Origin: CAZCJU01 sp964562175 | GTDB taxonomy: Bacteria > Bacillota > Clostridia > Oscillospirales > CAG-272 | DNA: 45,119 bases | Direction: 5' to 3' | NCBI GenBank assembly: GCA_964562175.1 | Contig: CAZLRV010000014.1 | Coordinates: 1-45,119, forward strand | In this document: positions 16,748-24,542 of the stretch, piece by piece | How positions within the stretch are numbered: position 1 is the stretch's first letter | Layout: every line of letters starts with the position of its first letter | Notes under the pieces: model-generated | Told to the model about the DNA's origin: nothing | What the model saw: only the letters and a program-made list of their open reading frames with translations | Database searches by the model: none | Made by a program: the position numbers and the translations under genes

Positions 16748-16775
16748 TTTACTTTTTCCGTTCTTTTGATATAAT
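16748..16775 (+). promoter_or_regulatory. Promoter with extended -10 upstream of the acidic-protein gene
   Basis: A perfect TATAAT (16770-16775) is preceded by TGA, giving a TGN extended -10. The best -35, TTTACT (16748-16753), is 16 bases upstream. The predicted transcript start is near 16782. It may also drive rhaB and rhaA, since no other promoter is evident before 17319. Confidence 0.6.
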
Positions 16776-16862
16776 AGACGGTGTATATTGCGAATGTACG
16801 GCGGCACGTTCGCAAAGCTTAAGACTAAAGAAAAACATGGCCGTCGAGAAACGGATGTACTT

Positions 16863-17279
16863 ATGTGTATCGATAATTATTATGAAAGCATCGACAGTAT
16901 TTTGCAAGCATTGTACGATTACCACGGTATAAGCAAAGACGAGGACGACTATTACGATGACTTCGACACCGAGGCAAGCGACGATTATATTGATTCGGAG
17001 GCGTGCGGAAGGCAGGAGATAGAGCAGTGCGGTCTGATACTCGAAAGGTATGTTGACGAGCTTGATGCCCTAAAGCCCGACGAAACGTCCGATGCCCTCA
17101 TACTTAAAATAGTTGAGGGAGCTGTAAGAAGTCTCAACAAGCTCAACGAGAAATGCGAATACGAGCTTGCCGAATCGTCTATTACGGATGATATTTGCGA
17201 TCTTATGCACCGTGCGGCACTTGAAGCCGGTCTTGAGGACGCACCGGACAACGTAACGGACGAGTGGAGAGAGTTCTGA
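16863..17279 (+). CDS. Small acidic protein of unknown function
   Basis: I do not recognise this protein. From ATG 16863 it is 138 residues, strongly acidic, starting MCIDNYYESIDSILQALYDY. An Asp/Tyr-rich stretch (about residues 27-45) is followed by two predicted helical segments containing Cys and Leu heptad-like positions. It has no signal peptide or membrane segment, so it is cytosolic. An alternative in-frame ATG at 16794 would add 23 basic residues, but it would lie only about 12 bases from the predicted transcript start and lacks a ribosome site; neither start has a strong one. It precedes rhaB by 39 bases and may be co-transcribed. The coding potential is supported by consistent codon use and the lack of any competing frame. 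Confidence 0.6.
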   Translation: MCIDNYYESIDSILQALYDYHGISKDEDDYYDDFDTEASDDYIDSEACGRQEIEQCGLILERYVDELDALKPDETSDALILKIVEGAVRSLNKLNEKCEYELAESSITDDICDLMHRAALEAGLEDAPDNVTDEWREF

Positions 17280-17318
17280 TATAACAATTTCGTTAATTAT
17301 GAAAGGATAGGTCAAAAA

Positions 17319-18797
17319 ATGGCAGAATTGAAAATGCTGGCTATCGACCTCGGCGCATCAAGCGGACGGGGAATTATCGGTAAATTCGACGGAGAGCGTC
17401 TTACGCTTGAAGAAAACCACCGCTTCGCCAGCGAGCCGGTAACCATCGCAGGCTCATTCAACTGGGATATAATGCGTATATTCCACGAGATAAAGCAAGC
17501 GATAAACAAGTGCGCCTTGAGCGAGGACAGAGATATCAAGAGCATAGGTATCGATACATGGGGAGTTGATTACGGTCTGCTCGATAAGCACGGTAAGCTG
17601 CTTACAAACCCCGTACATTACAGAGATACCAGAACAGTAGGCGTACAGGATATCGCATTCAAAACGATGTCCAAGCAAAAAATGTACGATATTACGGGAA
17701 TCCAATTTATGGATTTCAACACTATCTTCCAGCTTATTGTCGAGCTGAGAGATAACCCCGAGCTTGTTGCGGCGGCTGATAAGCTTTTGTTTATCCCCGA
17801 CCTGCTCAATTACTTCCTTACCGGAAAAATGCAGACCGAGTATTCCATAGCATCCACCGCTCAGCTGCTCGATGCGAGAAGCAGAGATTGGAGTGGTGAG
17901 ATAATAAGTGCCTTCGGTCTGCCCGAGCGTTTGTTTACGAATATCGTTGCCCCCGGCTCGACTGTCGGCAAGATATTGCCCTCATTGCGTGAGGAGCTTG
18001 GCTGTGCAGACGCAACCGTAGTAAACGTAGCCGCACATGATACAGCCTCGGCTGTCGTTGCGGTACCCGCAAAGGGCGAGGATTTCGTATACATATCAAG
18101 CGGTACATGGTCGCTTTTGGGCACGGAGATAAAGGAGCCTATCATAAACGAGAAATCAGCCGCATACAACTTTACAAACGAGGGCGGCTACGGCAGAACC
18201 ATAAGATTCTTGAAGAATATCATGGGTCTGTGGATAGAGCAGGAAACACGCCGTCAGTGGATAAGAGAGGGCAAGAAGTTCACATTCGACGAGCTGTCGA
18301 ATATGGCACTTGCATCAAAGCCGTTCAATTCGTTTATAGATCCCGATGCACCCGACTTCGTATCCCCCGGAAATATGCCCAAGCGTATTTGCGAGTTCTG
18401 CAAGAGAACCGGTCAGCACGTACCCGAAAACGAGGGCGAGATAATACGTACTATATTCGACTCACTTGCAATGCGTTACAGATGGGCTGTTGAGGCTATA
18501 GACGATATGAAGGGCAAGAGAACGCCGTTTATCAATATCGTAGGCGGCGGTGTTAAGGAAGGTCCGCTTTGCCAATTCTGTGCGGATGCTTGCGGCAGAC
18601 CCGTATTCGCAGGTCCCGTCGAGGCTACGGCAATAGGCAATATCGTCGTTCAGGCTATAGCGAACAAAGAGCTGTCCGGTCTGTCCGACGCACGTCACGT
18701 AATACGAAACAGCTTTGAAATTAAAGAATATCAGCCTCACAATACCGAGGCGTGGGATGAAGCATACGGCAGATTCCTTGCTATTCTTGATAAATAA
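17319..18797 (+). CDS. rhaB: Rhamnulokinase
   Basis: The enzyme phosphorylates L-rhamnulose to L-rhamnulose-1-phosphate. The 492-residue protein is a full-length FGGY-family sugar kinase. It has an N-terminal phosphate loop IDLGASSGRG (about 9-18), IDTWGVDYGLLD near residue 76, the domain-II phosphate loop SSGTWSLLG near 265, and the rhamnulokinase-type NFTNEGG and GLWIEQETRRQW region near 285-315. VGGGVKEGPLCQ lies near 409. AAAGGATAGG precedes the start. It is followed by rhaA after 30 bases. The product would normally be cleaved by RhaD aldolase, which is not in this window. Confidence 0.95.
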   Translation: MAELKMLAIDLGASSGRGIIGKFDGERLTLEENHRFASEPVTIAGSFNWDIMRIFHEIKQAINKCALSEDRDIKSIGIDTWGVDYGLLDKHGKLLTNPVHYRDTRTVGVQDIAFKTMSKQKMYDITGIQFMDFNTIFQLIVELRDNPELVAAADKLLFIPDLLNYFLTGKMQTEYSIASTAQLLDARSRDWSGEIISAFGLPERLFTNIVAPGSTVGKILPSLREELGCADATVVNVAAHDTASAVVAVPAKGEDFVYISSGTWSLLGTEIKEPIINEKSAAYNFTNEGGYGRTIRFLKNIMGLWIEQETRRQWIREGKKFTFDELSNMALASKPFNSFIDPDAPDFVSPGNMPKRICEFCKRTGQHVPENEGEIIRTIFDSLAMRYRWAVEAIDDMKGKRTPFINIVGGGVKEGPLCQFCADACGRPVFAGPVEATAIGNIVVQAIANKELSGLSDARHVIRNSFEIKEYQPHNTEAWDEAYGRFLAILDK

Positions 18798-18827
18798 TTT
18801 ATATAATTGAAAGATGAGGAAATTAAA

Positions 18828-20081
18828 ATGAGCGTAAAACAGGCTTATGAAATGGCGAAAGAGATCTACGCACAGATCGGCGTAGATACAGACAAGGTCA
18901 TTGAGAGCGTATCGAAGATACCCGTATCGATACATTGCTGGCAGGGCGACGACGTAAGAGGCTTTGAAAATCCCGACGGCGAGCTTACGGGCGGTATTCA
19001 GACGACGGGTAATTACCCCGGACGTGCAAGAAACATTGAGGAGCTTCAGGCAGATATTGAAAAGGTATTTACCCTCGTTCCCGGTGAAAAAAGACTCAAT
19101 GTACACGCTATTTATCTTGATAACCTCGGCGAAAAGGTTGAGAGAAACAAGATACAGCCCAAGCACTTCGACACATGGGTGGACTTTGCGAAGAAAAACA
19201 AGATAGGTCTTGATTTCAACCCCACTTGCTTCTCGCATGAGATGCTCAAGGACGGCATGACGCTCTCCTCTCCCGATAAGAAGGTAAGAGAATACTGGAT
19301 AGAGCACTGCATCGCCTGCCGTGAGATAGCCGAGTATATGGGTAAGAAGCTTGGAAATACCGTAGTTACAAACTATTGGATACCCGACGGCTTTAAGGAT
19401 ATCCCCGTTGACAGATATGCGGCAAGAAAGAGACTTAAGGACTCACTCGATGCGATATTTGCAGATGAGGGAAGCAAAAAGTACAACCTCAACGCAGTTG
19501 AGTCAAAGGTATTCGGTATCGGTGCGGAGAGCTGCACCATAGGCTCACACGAGTTCTATATGGGCTATGCTCTGGCAAACGATAAGCTTCTCACGCTCGA
19601 TGCGGGTCACTATCACCCCACCGAAATAATCTCCGATAAGATATCCTCCGCTTTGCTTTACATGAAGGACGTTCTGCTTCACGTATCTCGTCCCGTAAGA
19701 TGGGATTCCGACCACGTAGTTACGTTCGATGACGAGCTTAAGGCAATTGCCGCAGAGATAGTAAGAAACGGCTTTGAGAAGAGAGTACATATTGGTCTTG
19801 ACTTCTTCGATGCGTCCATAAACAGAATCGCCGCATGGGCGATAGGCTCAAGAAATATGCAGAAGGCTCTCATCTACGCTATGCTTGAACCTACCGCAAT
19901 GCTCAAGAAAGCAGAGAAGAACGGCGATTTCACCACAAGACTTGCAATGCTCGAGGAGCTGAAGTCTTACCCGTTTGCCGCTGTATGGGATATGTACTGC
20001 GAGATGCAGGGTGTTCCCGTAAGAGATGCATGGCTCAACGAAGTAAAAACATACGAGAAGGAAGTTCTCGCAGACAGATAA
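18828..20081 (+). CDS. rhaA: L-rhamnose isomerase
   Basis: The enzyme interconverts L-rhamnose and L-rhamnulose, the first step of rhamnose use. The 417-residue protein is close to the usual 419. It shows SIHCWQGDDVRGFE (from residue 34), GGIQTTGNYPGRAR, LDAGHYHPTE and RPVRWDSDHV, which carry the metal-binding His and Asp residues of the family, and GLDFFDASINRIAAW. The start is ATG 18828, with GAGGA at 18816-18820. It ends before a strong terminator at 20099. No rhamnose regulator (RhaR or a DeoR/AraC type) or transporter is adjacent. Confidence 0.97.
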   Translation: MSVKQAYEMAKEIYAQIGVDTDKVIESVSKIPVSIHCWQGDDVRGFENPDGELTGGIQTTGNYPGRARNIEELQADIEKVFTLVPGEKRLNVHAIYLDNLGEKVERNKIQPKHFDTWVDFAKKNKIGLDFNPTCFSHEMLKDGMTLSSPDKKVREYWIEHCIACREIAEYMGKKLGNTVVTNYWIPDGFKDIPVDRYAARKRLKDSLDAIFADEGSKKYNLNAVESKVFGIGAESCTIGSHEFYMGYALANDKLLTLDAGHYHPTEIISDKISSALLYMKDVLLHVSRPVRWDSDHVVTFDDELKAIAAEIVRNGFEKRVHIGLDFFDASINRIAAWAIGSRNMQKALIYAMLEPTAMLKKAEKNGDFTTRLAMLEELKSYPFAAVWDMYCEMQGVPVRDAWLNEVKTYEKEVLADR

Positions 20082-20098
20082 TAGATAATAAAAGCAAG

Positions 20099-20129
20099 AT
20101 TCGGGGCAGTTATCTGTCCCCGAATTTTT
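20099..20129 (+). terminator. Rho-independent terminator of the rhaBA unit
   Basis: ATTCGGGG (20099-20106) pairs with CCCCGAAT (20118-20125), with an inner CAG-TTAT-CTG continuation and one bulged T. A five-T run follows (20125-20129). This is a canonical strong terminator. Confidence 0.88.
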
Positions 20130-20150
20130 GCGTGTTTATTTGGTGATAAT

Positions 20151-21527
20151 GTGAAAAATTCAAACGTAGATATGACTAAAGGGCCGTTGCTCTCAAAGAT
20201 AATCATGTTTTCGTTGCCCGTTATAGCCTCCAATCTGCTGCAGCTGCTGTTCAACGCCTCCGATATGATAGTTGTAGGCAACTTTGCCGAGCCCGGCTCA
20301 CTCGGAGCGGTCGGTGCGACAACATCGCTTATAAACCTTGTGGTCAATCTGTTTATAGGACTTTCTATCGGAAGCTGTGTTGTCATAGCACGTTATATCG
20401 GTCAGAAGGACAAAAAGAGCATTACACGTGCCGCACATACCTCTATAGTAATTGCCTTGATACTCGGCGTAGTTGTCGGTATCATCGGCTTGCTTGTGAG
20501 CCGTCCCGTGCTTACGCTCATGGGTACACACAAGGATATAATCGACAGAAGTGTAACGTATATGCAGATATACTTTCTCGGTACACCGGCTAATATGCTT
20601 TACAATTTCGGTTCATCTATAATGAGAGCCGGAGGCGATACAAAGCGTCCGCTCGTGTATATGGCAATATCGGGAGTTATAAATATTGCACTTAACCTCT
20701 TTTTGGTAATAGAGTTTCAAATGGGCGTTGCCGGCGTTGCGATAGCTACGATAGCATCTCAATACATTTCCGCCGCACTCGTCATAATACATCTCATGCG
20801 TTCCGACGGCGATTGCAAGATATCGCTCAGCCGACTCGGCATTGACAGACACGAGCTGAGTATGATAGCAAAGGTCGGTCTTCCCGCAGGCATTCAATCG
20901 TCGTTTTTCTCAATTTCCAATATGGTAATTCAGTCGGCTATAAACTCCTTCGGTATCGTTGCGATAGTTGACGGAAATGCGGCATCAAGTAACCTTGAGG
21001 GCTTCGTGTATACTGCGATGAACTCGATTTCTCAAGCAACGCTTGCATTCGTATCGCAGAATTACGGCGCGGCAAACTCAAAGAGAATAGATAAGTCTAT
21101 ACGTATTACGGCGGCAATAACATTTGTTATAGGCGTTATAATGGGCGGCTTGTTCTGTCTGTTTTCAAAACAGCTCATATCGCTTTACAATAACGATCCC
21201 GCAACAGTTGAGGCGGGTGCCGAAAGAATGTATTGGGTATGCAGTATGTACTTCCTGTGCGGTCTTATGGATCTGCTCTCAAGCGCACAGCGAGGCTTGG
21301 GCAGAAGCACGACCTCAATGCTCGTTTCGCTTATGGGTGCGGCGGTATTCAGAATAGTATGGATATATACAGTTTTCGGTATGTATCATACGGAAATATG
21401 TCTGTATCTCAGCTACCCGATATCATGGCTTCTTACCGACATAGTACATTTCATCTGCTTGATGCATACAAGAAAGACGGAATACAAAAAGCTTGACGCC
21501 ATAGCAAGCTGCACACTCGGACAGTAA
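20151..21527 (+). CDS. MATE-family multidrug/sodium or proton antiporter
   Basis: The 458-residue membrane protein has about 12 predicted helices in two homologous halves, the MATE (MOP superfamily) fold. It opens MTKGPLLSKIIMFSLPVIAS from residue 8, with NLLQLLFNASDMIVVGNF in helix 1-2, both typical of the NorM/DinF-like clostridial MatE branch. It exports cationic drugs or metabolites using a Na+ or H+ gradient; the substrate is unknown. I start it at GTG 20151, which has GGTGAT close upstream; ATG at 20172 is an alternative. It lies 22 bases after a strong terminator with no clear promoter between, so its transcription source is unclear. Confidence 0.88.
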   Translation: MKNSNVDMTKGPLLSKIIMFSLPVIASNLLQLLFNASDMIVVGNFAEPGSLGAVGATTSLINLVVNLFIGLSIGSCVVIARYIGQKDKKSITRAAHTSIVIALILGVVVGIIGLLVSRPVLTLMGTHKDIIDRSVTYMQIYFLGTPANMLYNFGSSIMRAGGDTKRPLVYMAISGVINIALNLFLVIEFQMGVAGVAIATIASQYISAALVIIHLMRSDGDCKISLSRLGIDRHELSMIAKVGLPAGIQSSFFSISNMVIQSAINSFGIVAIVDGNAASSNLEGFVYTAMNSISQATLAFVSQNYGAANSKRIDKSIRITAAITFVIGVIMGGLFCLFSKQLISLYNNDPATVEAGAERMYWVCSMYFLCGLMDLLSSAQRGLGRSTTSMLVSLMGAAVFRIVWIYTVFGMYHTEICLYLSYPISWLLTDIVHFICLMHTRKTEYKKLDAIASCTLGQ

Positions 21528-21537
21528 AACAAAACAA

Positions 21538-21563
21538 AAAGCGACGGTATTAACCGTCGCTTT
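21538..21563. terminator. Bidirectional terminator between MATE gene and lipoprotein gene
   Basis: AAAGCGACGGT (21538-21548) and ACCGTCGCTTT (21553-21563) form a perfect 11-base stem with a 4-base loop. On the minus strand a long T-rich tract follows, so it is strongest as the terminator of the lipoprotein gene. On the plus strand the tract is TTT-GCCG-TTTT. Confidence 0.88.
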
Positions 21564-21589
21564 GCCGTTTTAAGGCTGTTTTAGTGGAA

Positions 21590-23161
21590 TTAAAGCTCGG
21601 CGACTATGTCGTAGTCGGGTATTTCTTCAATGTCACCACCGTCAGCCGAGTCCATTATCGTGGATATCAAGGCATAAAATGAGGGCATCTTAGCCTGCAT
21701 ATTTACGAAAAGCTCTGTTGCAAATGCGGGTGTTTCTTCCTCAAGATCTATTGTGTAAAGCATATCATCCGTGATGTTCTTTGTTTCAACGGCATCGTCG
21801 GTGTACTCGTAACCGTACTTCAAGGTGAATTCAAGAGCCTGAGGCAATGCACCGCTCTCTATTTTAAGAGTGATCTCGTACTCGCTCTTAAGAAGCGAAG
21901 CCTTTGTTTCGGTGAGCTGACCGCTTACCTTGGCAGCTTCGATATCGTTGTTCTTCAAGCTGAGGGTGTAATTGTATACACTCTTGCCGCCCTCGGAGGA
22001 TACCGTATCGGCACTGAAAGCTATCTCGGTCTTTACGTCTACCGTAATTACGGGATAATCGCCGTTTTCATCGGGATTTTCATAGTCCTCTTGCTCTTCG
22101 GTGCTGTTTGCAATGATATTGACAGCATACTTTGCCTTGCCGGACTTGTCGGTGCAGGTATATGTCGCGTTTACCTTCGTATCGGGAGCTTCAAAGGTGA
22201 GGGTGCCTATGTCGGATGCGGTGCCTACAAGATAGGTGTAAGCGAATTTGATTACCTCTGCCTCGCCGTCCTCTGTCTGTGTAAATGTTACATCCGTGCC
22301 GACAACGATATTGTTGTAAAGCTTAACGCTTATTTTCGTTGCAAGCTTGCTTGTGTCCGCTTCGTCATCCTTGCCGGTCAGCATATTGTTGATCTCGCCC
22401 TTTACCGAATCTACATCGGAGCCGGTCAATTGAGCTATAGCGGAAAGCAGGGCATTGTCTTGAGCTATGGCTTTTATCATTTCGGTGCCTATACCGACAA
22501 GCTCTTCGTTGCCAAGCTCAAGCGTTACGACATTGAGTGTTATCTTTGCACCGTCAAGCTCGACCTCCTCGGTGCTGTCAACAAACTTATCGTCTGCAAG
22601 AGAGGTCTTGACATATGAAAGAAGCTTCTGCGAGAGTGCTTCAACAGACGTTGCGATCGCCTTTGTGTCGATGCTCGGTATATCCTCCGAAACGTCGTTG
22701 AGCTTTACGTACTTGCTTAAAAGCGTGCCGCCGCCGATATACATATTCGTGCCGTTTGCTATGATATCGAGCTTGCCTTCCTCAGCACCGAACTTAACGC
22801 CTGCGGTAGCGGCGGTGTTATTCTTGTCCGTTGCCCATGCAATGTCGAATGATGCTTTCTGACCGAGAAGCTTCTCGTCATCAAGTATAAACGACATATT
22901 GTATTTAACGTTCTTGTCCTTTACGAGCTGACCCTGTGCCGCAAGTGCGGAAAGGGTGCTGTTTGTCGTAAAGAATGCTTCCTTGCCCTTAAGTGTCTCG
23001 GGCGGTGTAACGGTGTTGCCCTCGTCTGTGGTCACCTCACCGCTCTCGTTTACAGTCGTATCGCCTGTCGTATCGTCGCCCTTTTTGTCACCGCAGGATG
23101 CGAGACCGAGAGCGGAGAAGAGCAGACAGAGAGCTAAAAACAGTGATAGAAATTTCTTCAT
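21590..23161 (-). CDS. Large lipoprotein of unknown function
   Basis: The 523-residue protein has a lipoprotein signal peptide with lipobox LASC (Cys near residue 23), then a Gly/Asp/Thr-rich linker to about residue 58. The rest is an acidic, beta-rich polypeptide. It includes NMYIGGGTLLSKYVKL near residue 135 and several strand-turn-strand stretches ending in TFTQTEDGEAE and FTLKYGYEYTDD. It recalls LolA/LppX-like lipoprotein folds found in clostridia, but this is an impression, not a match I can prove. It is attached to the outer face of the membrane. AAGGAG lies 13 bases before ATG, a long spacing. It is monocistronic and ends at the terminator at 21538. No neighbour suggests a function. 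Confidence 0.78.
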   Translation of the reverse strand: MKKFLSLFLALCLLFSALGLASCGDKKGDDTTGDTTVNESGEVTTDEGNTVTPPETLKGKEAFFTTNSTLSALAAQGQLVKDKNVKYNMSFILDDEKLLGQKASFDIAWATDKNNTAATAGVKFGAEEGKLDIIANGTNMYIGGGTLLSKYVKLNDVSEDIPSIDTKAIATSVEALSQKLLSYVKTSLADDKFVDSTEEVELDGAKITLNVVTLELGNEELVGIGTEMIKAIAQDNALLSAIAQLTGSDVDSVKGEINNMLTGKDDEADTSKLATKISVKLYNNIVVGTDVTFTQTEDGEAEVIKFAYTYLVGTASDIGTLTFEAPDTKVNATYTCTDKSGKAKYAVNIIANSTEEQEDYENPDENGDYPVITVDVKTEIAFSADTVSSEGGKSVYNYTLSLKNNDIEAAKVSGQLTETKASLLKSEYEITLKIESGALPQALEFTLKYGYEYTDDAVETKNITDDMLYTIDLEEETPAFATELFVNMQAKMPSFYALISTIMDSADGGDIEEIPDYDIVAEL

Positions 23162-23188
23162 TTTTTATTTTTTTCTCCTTGGAACATT

Positions 23189-23211
23189 GGGGACTGACTC
23201 CCCGTATTATA
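23189..23211 (-). promoter_or_regulatory. Candidate -10 and 5' hairpin upstream of the lipoprotein gene
   Basis: On the minus strand a perfect TATAAT (23211-23206) follows the rqcP stop codon, with no good -35. A hairpin GGGGA-GTCAG-TCCCC (23203-23189) comes right after it, and would lie at the very 5' end of a transcript starting there. The promoter call is tentative. Confidence 0.35.
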
Positions 23212-23229
23212 ACTCGGACTCAGCCCGAA

Positions 23230-23472
23230 TTATTCGATTATCTCGTACAGAGTGCCGGAATCGGCTTTTTGTACGTTGTCCTTTACGGACAGGACTCTGA
23301 TATTCAGCACGCGTTCGCCGAATGATACGGAAATAACATCGCCGACCTTAACGTCATAAGAAGCCTTTGCGGCACGTCCGTTTACCGTGACGTGAGAGGT
23401 ATCGCAAGCTTCGTTTGCGACGGTGCGGCGTTTTATTATTCTGCTGACCTTCAGAAACTTGTCAAGTCGCAT
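23230..23472 (-). CDS. rqcP: S4-domain RNA-binding protein RqcP (YabO)
   Basis: RqcP assists RqcH in adding alanine tails to stalled peptides on the 50S subunit during ribosome-associated quality control. The 80-residue protein begins MRLDKFLKVSRIIKRRTVA, the typical opening, with an S4 domain through about residue 60 (VTVNGRAAKASYDVKVGD). It matches the YabO/RqcP length of about 80-90 residues. HslR is the related alternative, but this short Firmicutes form next to mazG and spoVB-type genes is RqcP. The start codon overlaps the hup stop (TAATG). Confidence 0.93.
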   Translation of the reverse strand: MRLDKFLKVSRIIKRRTVANEACDTSHVTVNGRAAKASYDVKVGDVISVSFGERVLNIRVLSVKDNVQKADSGTLYEIIE

Positions 23473-23747
23473 TATTTGTTTACTGCGTCCTTAAGGCTCT
23501 TGCCTGCGGAAAATGCGGGACGCTTTGAAGCCTTTATCTCAATGCTTGCGCCCGTTCTGGGATCTCTGCCGGTATGAGCCGCCATTTCCTTTACCTCAAA
23601 TGTGCCGAAGCCCATGAGCTGAACCTTCTCGCCCTCGGTGAGCTTTTCGGTAATTGTGGTAATTGCCGTGTTTACCGCAACGGCAGCGGTCTTTTTGTCA
23701 ATGCCGCCCTTTTCGGCAACTGCATTGATAAGCTCTTGCTTGTTCAT
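23472..23747 (-). CDS. hup: HU-family DNA-binding protein
   Basis: HU bends and compacts DNA. The 91-residue protein shows the whole HU pattern: MNKQELINAVAEK at the start, GFGTFEVKEMAAHTGRDP (beta arm base and arm) and FSAGKSLKDAVN at the end. AAGGAG (23763-23758) and a consensus promoter (23784-23812) precede it, so it is probably highly expressed. It sits between mazG and rqcP and overlaps rqcP by 1 base. Confidence 0.97.
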   Translation of the reverse strand: MNKQELINAVAEKGGIDKKTAAVAVNTAITTITEKLTEGEKVQLMGFGTFEVKEMAAHTGRDPRTGASIEIKASKRPAFSAGKSLKDAVNK

Positions 23748-23783
23748 AAATTAAAATCTCCTTATGATTTTGTTCTGTGATAG

Positions 23784-23812
23784 ATTATACCATTATTTGC
23801 GAAAAATATCAA
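23784..23812 (-). promoter_or_regulatory. Sigma-A promoter of hup-rqcP
   Basis: On the minus strand TTGATA (23812-23807) and a perfect TATAAT (23789-23784) are 17 bases apart. The -35 context CTATTGATA is shared with the prfB promoter. Confidence 0.85.
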
Positions 23813-23861
23813 TAGGTAAAACCGAATTATTTTATAAAATTCCGAATATATTTCAAGTTTT

Positions 23862-24542
23862 TTAATCAATTATCGTATTTATAACGTCGTTGCAGGTGTC
23901 ATAAAGCGCTTTTTCGCAATCGATACCGTTTTTTTCCGCAAGCGAGCATATTGAAAAAAGCAATTTTCCGATATTTTTTTCGCTTATATCTGCGGCGGAG
24001 AACGATGCGGGAAGCTCTTTCGTATAATCATTTATATTATCGCAGTGCCCCGCCTTGCGAATTTTCTTTGCTATCTTTTCCGCACGCATGAGAGAGGGCA
24101 GGGACGCGGAAACGGAGGCGAGCGTTTGGTTAAGCGTGCGCTGACCCTTTGTCTGTTTTTTTATCTCGTTCCAATTTTCAAGCACCTGCTCGGCACTGTC
24201 GGCAACGACATCGGCGAAAATATGGGGGTGGCGTATTATCAGCTTTTTGCAAACGTCATTTACGACATCGTCGATATCAAACGCCCCGTTCTCTTGGGAA
24301 ATGCGTGAGTGAAAAACGACTTGAAGCAATACGTCGCCCAGCTCCTCACGCAAGATCTCTTCGTCGTCCTTGTCGATTCCCTCAATAGCCTCGTAGACCT
24401 CCTCGATAAAATTGCTTCGTATGGATCTGTGGGTTTGCTCTCTGTCCCACGCACAGCCGTTTTCGGATCTCAAAATACGCATTATCTCGCACAAATCCGA
24501 AAAATCATAATTGCCCTTTTCGGCAAGCTCTTTTACATTCAT
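23862..24542 (-). CDS. mazG: Nucleoside triphosphate pyrophosphohydrolase MazG
   Basis: MazG hydrolyses nucleoside triphosphates to monophosphates and pyrophosphate, which cleans aberrant nucleotides and can lower (p)ppGpp-linked signals. The 226-residue protein has CAWDREQTHRSIRSNFIEEVYE, with the metal-binding EEVYE (Glu47, 48, 51) and EELGD (Glu67, Asp70), and the second-repeat region RHPHIF and NWNEIKK. It is shorter than the approximately 260-residue E. coli form, and lacks the methylase part fused in B. subtilis YabN. It overlaps the upstream flippase gene by 38 bases; AAGGAG lies inside that gene. Confidence 0.93.
   Translation of the reverse strand: MNVKELAEKGNYDFSDLCEIMRILRSENGCAWDREQTHRSIRSNFIEEVYEAIEGIDKDDEEILREELGDVLLQVVFHSRISQENGAFDIDDVVNDVCKKLIIRHPHIFADVVADSAEQVLENWNEIKKQTKGQRTLNQTLASVSASLPSLMRAEKIAKKIRKAGHCDNINDYTKELPASFSAADISEKNIGKLLFSICSLAEKNGIDCEKALYDTCNDVINTIID

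Noticed and set aside
16837..16932. Short frame starting at ATG 16837
   Set aside because: It is about 31 codons, in a different frame from the acidic protein, with no ribosome site.
18462..19307. Minus-strand frame opposite rhaB-rhaA
   Set aside because: Both rha genes are unambiguous and full length; the antisense frame crosses their junction.
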